A DNA stretch of 16,664 nt from Desulfuromonadaceae bacterium (GTDB taxonomy: Bacteria > Desulfobacterota > Desulfuromonadia > Desulfuromonadales > SZUA-540), in assembly GCA_003250235.1 (NCBI GenBank), contig QKGY01000342.1, positions 1 to 16,664 on the forward strand, written 5' to 3'. Below the pieces are notes generated by a model. The model made no database searches, was not told where the DNA came from, and was given only the letters and a program-made list of their open reading frames with translations. A program made the position numbers and the translations under genes. Positions 12,814 to 16,664 of the stretch are shown one piece after another (within the stretch, counting starts at the first letter, position 1; each line of letters opens with the position of its first letter).

Positions 12814-13971
12814 ATGATGAAGAATCTTATTTTATGGACTGCCATTCTGTGTTTGTTGACCTTATGCAATAACGTATTCGCTTTTCATGATGGCGGCGTC
12901 GCCCACTGTGACGGCTGCCACAGCATGCACAACGGAAGCGGCAACTCCCGCTTCGTTTCTGCCGGACCTTCCCTGACCAACGGTTCTGATGCCAGTTCCA
13001 CCTGTCTGAACTGCCACCGCGGTGGCGGTGACTACCATATCGCCAGTGCTGACGGCAGCAATAAAAATGAAGGTGGCGATTTCCACTGGGTCAAGAACAA
13101 CGGCTACACCTACCTGGTTCGCAATACGGTTACGACCGATAACTACAGCAACCACGGCCACAACATCGTTGCAAGTGATTATGGCTATGCTGCAGACACA
13201 AATCTAACGACGGCTCCGGGTGGCGCTTTCCCAGCGGCTAATCTTGGTTGCACCAGTTGCCATGACCCTCATGGCCAAGCCCTAGGAGGCGTAACGGCTG
13301 GCGCGCCGCCGATCTCTGTATCGGGTTCCTACGGTGAGGTTCCTGTTTCCGGCACCATTGCCGGCAACTACCGCATCCTGTATGACTCCAATAAGGTCGG
13401 TTTCTCGGAAGATGCCCCAATCACCCGAGCCAGTGGATACGATGGCGCATCTACCCAATACGGCAGCGGTATGAGCGGCTGGTGCGCCAACTGCCACTTA
13501 GCCTTCTACGCCCAGAGCGCCTCGAAACGCATGCACCCAACCGATGTGGCCATCCCTGCCACATACAACAGTTATGTAGCCACCGGAAAATTCACGGGCA
13601 ATGTTAGCGCAGCCTATGACCCGCTCGTTCCATTCGAGCGTGGCGTGACGACAGCTTCTTCGGCATTGCCCGCCCCGACAGATCCGGTTACGGCTGGCGT
13701 AGGCGTTGACGGCAGATCTAGGGTCATGTGCCTTACCTGCCATCGCGCCCATGCCTCCGCCTTTTCCAATGCTCTTCGCTGGGATCAGACCGAGGCTTTT
13801 ATTGCTGAAACCTGGATCTCGCTGGGATCAAATGTTCCTGCTACAGCCGTTCCTTATTACAAGCATGGTGTTGCTATTGACGTTGCGGATGCCGGGACGG
13901 GAAATCCCTTCACCGATGGGTACGGGGAATTCCAGCGTTCGCTGTGCAACAAGTGTCATGTACAGGATTAG
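12814..13971 (+). CDS. omcS: Six-heme c-type cytochrome, OmcS-like (extracellular nanowire type)
   Basis: The start is ATG 12814 or the adjacent ATG 12817, after AAAGGAG; the longer frame from 12790 lacks a ribosome site. Length is 385 residues with a signal peptide cleaved after VFA23, giving a mature N-terminus FHDGGVAHCDGCHSMHN. Six CxxCH motifs are visible: CDGCH (32-36), CLNCH (64-68), CTSCH (146-150), CANCH, CLTCH and CNKCH near the C-terminus. Compared from memory with G. sulfurreducens OmcS, the shared landmarks include GGDF-WVK, GHNIVA-DY-Y-AD--LTTAPGG, SCHDPHG, MS-WCANCH, CL-CHRAHAS and the ending LCNKCH. OmcS polymerises into filaments with bis-His hemes stacked along the axis and carries electrons to Fe(III) oxides or partner cells. 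Here the protein is somewhat shorter than OmcS (about 430). A hairpin terminator follows. Confidence 0.92.
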   Translation: MMKNLILWTAILCLLTLCNNVFAFHDGGVAHCDGCHSMHNGSGNSRFVSAGPSLTNGSDASSTCLNCHRGGGDYHIASADGSNKNEGGDFHWVKNNGYTYLVRNTVTTDNYSNHGHNIVASDYGYAADTNLTTAPGGAFPAANLGCTSCHDPHGQALGGVTAGAPPISVSGSYGEVPVSGTIAGNYRILYDSNKVGFSEDAPITRASGYDGASTQYGSGMSGWCANCHLAFYAQSASKRMHPTDVAIPATYNSYVATGKFTGNVSAAYDPLVPFERGVTTASSALPAPTDPVTAGVGVDGRSRVMCLTCHRAHASAFSNALRWDQTEAFIAETWISLGSNVPATAVPYYKHGVAIDVADAGTGNPFTDGYGEFQRSLCNKCHVQD

Positions 13972-14000
13972 CAAACGAATAGGATAATTCGCGCAGACTT

Positions 14001-14046
14001 GGGGTGGTTGAGGTTATAACCCTCTACCACCCCAGGTTGATTTTTC
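14001..14046 (+). terminator. Probable terminator of the OmcS-like gene
   Basis: GGGGTGGT (14001-14008) pairs with ACCACCCC (14026-14033), with an inner GGTTATAACC palindrome extending the stem, and ATTTTT follows about 6 nt later. It begins 29 bp after the stop. Confidence 0.7.
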
Positions 14047-14170
14047 GATGAGGGATTAAATTGTCCGGACTTGGACAGCCTGAGATTTACAGATCTGTCC
14101 CCAAGGCAAGATCCCGAGCACATTCAAACAAATCCATTTTCCAAGGGAAATATTCAGAGTTCAAAATGGC

Positions 14171-15313
14171 TTAATTGCCAAGTACCATCTCCTGTAATGC
14201 CGTCTCGATGGGGATTGCGAAACCAAGCCCCTGTGCGCCACTGATTTTCAGGGTATTGATTCCTACTACCTGGCCAGCTCCGTTTATGAGCGGGCCGCCA
14301 CTGTTTCCGGGGTTTATCGGCGCATCTGTCTGCAGCATCTCTTTTCCATCGACCTCGACGATGCCGGAGAAAATCCCGGAGGTTACCACATGGCGAATTC
14401 CCAAGGGGCTTCCGACTGTAAATAACTGATCCCCCTGGCCGAGAGTACCTGAGTTGCCCGCAGGGATGGTTGGGCTGTACACATCGCCATAGAGACTGAC
14501 CAGTGCTAGGTCGTGTTCATCACTGACCCGATCCACGGAACCATCCAGAAGAGAACCGTCGGCCAATACAATGCTGATTTCAGGACGAAACTTCATTTCG
14601 TCCAGTTTTTGTTCGGCGTCCGCAATCACCTGGAGGAATTCCTCCATCTTTTCATCGTCGTGTTTAATTCTTTCTTCAAGCTCATTCACGCTCAGCTGGT
14701 TCCCGACGATTCTGGCCTTTCCGGAGACAACCTTTTGGTAAGTCTCTTTGTTCGACTTGATCATTGCCTGTCTCAAAGAGGCCTCTTTTTTCATGCCCTG
14801 TATTTCGGCCCCCAGTTCGGCAACCTCCTCGTCACTCAACACAACGACATGCTTGTTGGTGAGGATTGTTCCCGAGTCATCGATGAAAAAACCGGAGCCG
14901 ACTCCCCAAGGGGTTTGAATGAATACAGTCGCATTTCGTGCTTTTTCGACAAGATTCTGCGGAGGGACGCTCGCTTCGAGCTGACTCGCAATATCGCGAC
15001 CTGAAAAGGTATCGGGCTGAACCTGCGCAGGACCGGCAGGCGTAACCTGGACAGAAACGGGTGTCGGTACGGAAGCGGCCGGTGCGACTCCTGCATTGCG
15101 GAACATGGCGACGCCTCCAACAATCAGAACCGCTACGAGAGCGCCGCCAATCCCAACCATCAACCCTCGGCCTTTTTGTGGATACTCCACGGTTTCCGCG
15201 CTCCGAATCTGTTCGCGCAGTTCAATGTTCTTTCGATACCTTTCAAAGATCAACCCACAGGATTCACAGACCTTGGTCCCAGGCTGTTCATAGCCACATT
15301 TAGGACATTTCAT
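14171..15313 (-). CDS. Zinc-ribbon, membrane-anchored S1C (trypsin-like) serine protease
   Basis: A 380-residue protein. Residues 1-23 form a zinc ribbon (CPKC at 3-6, CESC at 16-19). A membrane helix follows at about 51-71 and a Pro/Ala/Val linker at about 74-105. The protease domain is about 118-380, with catalytic His155 (TNKHVV), Asp268 (EHDLAL) and Ser338 (GNSGGPL), so all three triad residues are intact. Between His and Asp there are 113 residues against about 30 in DegP; the extra stretch (about 160-242) is charged and heptad-like, probably a coiled-coil hairpin. No PDZ domain follows, unlike DegP/DegS. The orientation would put the ribbon in the cytoplasm and the protease in the periplasm. 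GGGGGAGA lies about 7 nt before the ATG. It is probably an envelope quality-control or signalling protease; the substrate is unknown. Confidence 0.9.
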   Translation of the reverse strand: MKCPKCGYEQPGTKVCESCGLIFERYRKNIELREQIRSAETVEYPQKGRGLMVGIGGALVAVLIVGGVAMFRNAGVAPAASVPTPVSVQVTPAGPAQVQPDTFSGRDIASQLEASVPPQNLVEKARNATVFIQTPWGVGSGFFIDDSGTILTNKHVVVLSDEEVAELGAEIQGMKKEASLRQAMIKSNKETYQKVVSGKARIVGNQLSVNELEERIKHDDEKMEEFLQVIADAEQKLDEMKFRPEISIVLADGSLLDGSVDRVSDEHDLALVSLYGDVYSPTIPAGNSGTLGQGDQLFTVGSPLGIRHVVTSGIFSGIVEVDGKEMLQTDAPINPGNSGGPLINGAGQVVGINTLKISGAQGLGFAIPIETALQEMVLGN

Positions 15314-15700
15314 GCCAATCTCCCCCCATTTTTAAAAACACATTGAGATCGTTACCACCCAAGAAGTAAAACTTTTCCAGCCCTGTTACCAAAAACATGG
15401 CCCGAATCTGCCGGAACAAGAGCAGACAGAAATGATTCTATTTACAGCACCACATAAGTACTTCGCAGAGAAATCAGGGGCAACTTCTGATCATCGAGTA
15501 TCAAGGAATTATTGATATTTTTTTAAGAACTAGCGGATTTATCAATTTTTCGCAATCAGGTAATCCCTGAGTCCATACGTGAATCTTGACTGTATTGGCC
15601 CTCAAAAAAGGTTCGACACATGTCACATGAAGCTGCCCACTCTGGCCGCTCTTCGGCCACAGGCTGCGCTCGTTTCGTTTCGATTCCGCGCGCATAAACA
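15314..15700. other. Intergenic stretch with no supported gene
   Basis: I see no coding frame with a credible start and composition. It contains a T-rich patch (about 15508-15555) and a small hairpin without T-run, TGGCCG-CTCTT-CGGCCA (15643-15659). The promoter of the protease gene should lie in 15320-15450 (minus strand), but no good hexamer pair is evident. Confidence 0.5.
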
Positions 15701-15701
15701 T

Positions 15702-15736
15702 AAAAGAGGCCAGCCCCTTTTGGGACTGGCCTCTTT
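15702..15736 (-). terminator. Rho-independent terminator of ssrA
   Basis: An 11-bp stem (AAAGAGGCCAG at 15703-15713 with CTGGCCTCTTT at 15726-15736) has a 12-nt loop; on the minus strand it is followed by TTTATG. It starts 4 bp beyond the encoded CCA end of tmRNA. Confidence 0.88.
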
Positions 15737-15740
15737 CAAT

Positions 15741-16097
15741 TGGTGGAGGTGGCGGGAATCGAACCCGCGTCCGAAAACCTTTCACGTAAGGCATCTACAT
15801 GCTTAGTCGGTGTTTTGAATTTAACCCGGGGCATCTCCCACAGACAGGATGTGAACCAGGCGAGTCTACTTTAGTTTCGCCTCTGCACCATAGACACTTG
15901 CAGAAACTAGCCCACTAAATTGACGTCTCAAACCCTACGCGGGCGATAAGGAAAGAGACGTGACTGCAATTAAGCAGCCAGTGCGTACGAAACGTCAGAG
16001 TCGGCGTTTGTGTGTGTGCCAGTTTTTTAACGAGGCCCACTGGCGTCCCCGGCATGCAACCTTCGCTTCCAATCCCCGTCGAAACCTTGACACCCCC
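15741..16097 (-). ncRNA. ssrA: tmRNA (transfer-messenger RNA)
   Basis: 357 nt, one-piece. The 3' end has a tRNA-like T-arm (GGGTTCGATTCCC), acceptor strand CACCTCC and an encoded CCA (15741-15743). The 5' end GGGGGTG (16097 down) pairs with the acceptor strand with one G-U, then GTTTCGACGGGG follows as in most tmRNAs. The first pseudoknot stem GCCAGT/ACTGGC lies just before the tag frame. tmRNA, charged with alanine and bound by SmpB, rescues stalled ribosomes and tags the nascent chain for proteolysis. smpB lies 120 bp upstream on the same strand, a common pairing. A TATACA at 16112-16117 could be a -10 giving a short 5' leader for RNase P, with no clear -35; co-transcription with smpB is also possible. 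Confidence 0.97.
15970..16005 (-). other. tmRNA proteolysis-tag reading frame
   Basis: Read from GCC at 16003-16005, the tag is ADSDVSYALAA followed by TAA (15970-15972). The YALAA ending is the standard ClpXP degron. The resume codon is inferred from its position 12 nt after the first pseudoknot stem, close to the 11-nt spacing I recall for E. coli. An upstream in-frame start (for example AAC, one codon earlier) cannot be excluded. Confidence 0.8.
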
Positions 16098-16217
16098 ATT
16101 CGAAATCGTTGTGTATATTCTCTACTTCGCGGCCTCCGGGCGACGGACCCTGCGCAGCGAATTTTCATGGTCTTAGTATCGCATATTTCATGCGGATTAA
16201 CAAGGACTTAAGAGTGA

Positions 16218-16664
16218 CTATTCATACTTTCCTTTAAAAGCCTTGGCCATCTCGCGTACCGCTTCTTTCTGCTTCAGAGTCTCACGCTTGTCGTGAAGTT
16301 TCTTGCCTCGCGCCACCCCGACCTCGAGCTTGATGCGGCTGTCCTTGAGGTAGATCTTGGTCGGCACCAGGGAGAGGCCCTTCTCCTCTACCTTGCGGGT
16401 CAGCTTGGCGATCTCCTCCTTGTGCAGCAGGAGTTTGCGCATGCGCGTGGGATCGACGTTTTCGCGGTTGCCCTGCTCGTAGGGCGAGATGTTCATGTTG
16501 TTGATGAAGATCTCGCCATCCTTGATGCGGCAGAAGGATTCCTTGATGTTGACCTTACCGAGACGCAGCGACTTGACCTCGGTGCCGGTCAGCACGATGC
16601 CGGCCTCGTAGGCCTCGTCGATAAAATAGTCGTGATACGCCTTCTTGTTGTTGGCGAGGATCTT
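16218..16664 (-). CDS. smpB: SsrA-binding protein SmpB, 5' end outside the window
   Basis: The frame is open to the window edge: the visible N-terminal part is KILANNKKAYHDYFIDEAYE, followed by AGIVLTGTEVKSLRLGKVNIKES. An apparent start at 16595 is only the GTG valine codon inside this conserved block. 148 residues are visible and the family is about 150-160, so only a few residues are missing. Family landmarks are the AGIVLTGTEVKSLR oligonucleotide-binding core, NMNISPYEQGNRENVDPTRMRKLLLHK, and the basic C-terminal tail (KKLHDKRETLKQKEAVREMAKAFKGKYE) that inserts into the empty mRNA channel. SmpB delivers Ala-tmRNA to stalled ribosomes; ssrA follows directly downstream. Confidence 0.98.
   Translation of the reverse strand, partial: KILANNKKAYHDYFIDEAYEAGIVLTGTEVKSLRLGKVNIKESFCRIKDGEIFINNMNISPYEQGNRENVDPTRMRKLLLHKEEIAKLTRKVEEKGLSLVPTKIYLKDSRIKLEVGVARGKKLHDKRETLKQKEAVREMAKAFKGKYE

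Noticed and set aside
14132..14168. Inverted repeat CCATTTT/AAAATGG just after the protease gene
   Set aside because: The long loop and weak A/T stem without a clean T-tail make it unlikely to be a real terminator.
15960..16211. Open frames overlapping the tmRNA and its upstream spacer
   Set aside because: The region is the structured ssrA gene on the other strand, and the translations have no protein-like pattern.

Overview
The window looks like a piece of chromosome from a Desulfuromonadales/Geobacterales-type bacterium (Desulfuromonas/Geobacter relatives). The evidence is: a six-heme cytochrome closely resembling OmcS, the nanowire cytochrome of Geobacter; a tungsten aldehyde ferredoxin oxidoreductase-family enzyme; a selenocysteine-containing rhodanese; DUF3014 and DUF4197 proteins; and zinc-ribbon small proteins. 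The base composition is fairly GC-rich, which produces long antisense shadow frames. The stretch around 12.3-12.8 kb is clearly richer in A+T. I see no insertion sequence, CRISPR array or phage gene.

Layout. 1-1223 (-): a GH17-domain membrane protein, cut by the window edge and broken by an apparent frameshift near 480. 1472-2140 (-): hemolysin III/PAQR-type membrane protein. 2377-3183 (+): DUF3014 protein, ending at a strong bidirectional terminator. 3252-4143 (-): a two-gene unit of an 8-cysteine miniprotein (GTG start) and a YecA/UPF0149 protein with a C-terminal SEC-C zinc motif. 4259-5945 (-): a type II haloacid dehalogenase followed by an unrecognised membrane protein. 6048-6566 (-): an exported monoheme cytochrome c. 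6698-6890 (+): a small zinc-ribbon-like gene whose two CxxC motifs lie in different frames. 6903-8780 (-): AOR/GAPOR-family oxidoreductase. 8893-9366 (-) and 9544-10659 (+): a divergent Lrp/AsnC regulator and alanine dehydrogenase. 10826-11593 (+): DUF4197 protein. 11825-12253 (+): a rhodanese lipoprotein read through an in-frame TGA. 12814-13971 (+): the OmcS-like cytochrome. 14171-15313 (-): a zinc-ribbon, membrane-anchored trypsin-like (S1C) protease with a coiled-coil insertion. 15741-16097 (-): tmRNA, directly downstream of smpB (16218-16664, -, cut by the window edge).

The most notable element is the selenoprotein. The TGA at 12125-12127 sits two codons after the catalytic cysteine of a rhodanese domain. 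The frame after it restores the whole C-terminal half of the domain. It is followed at the right distance by a hairpin with a GGUCU loop, as in the E. coli fdhF SECIS. The next gene on the same strand is the OmcS homologue, so the 11.8-14.0 kb segment looks like a small cell-envelope redox module. The Lrp/alanine dehydrogenase pair beside the AOR-family enzyme suggests a second theme, amino-acid (alanine) catabolism with ferredoxin-linked aldehyde oxidation. smpB-ssrA is the usual trans-translation pair. Two apparent frameshifts (near 480 and near 6740) may be sequencing errors or real lesions.
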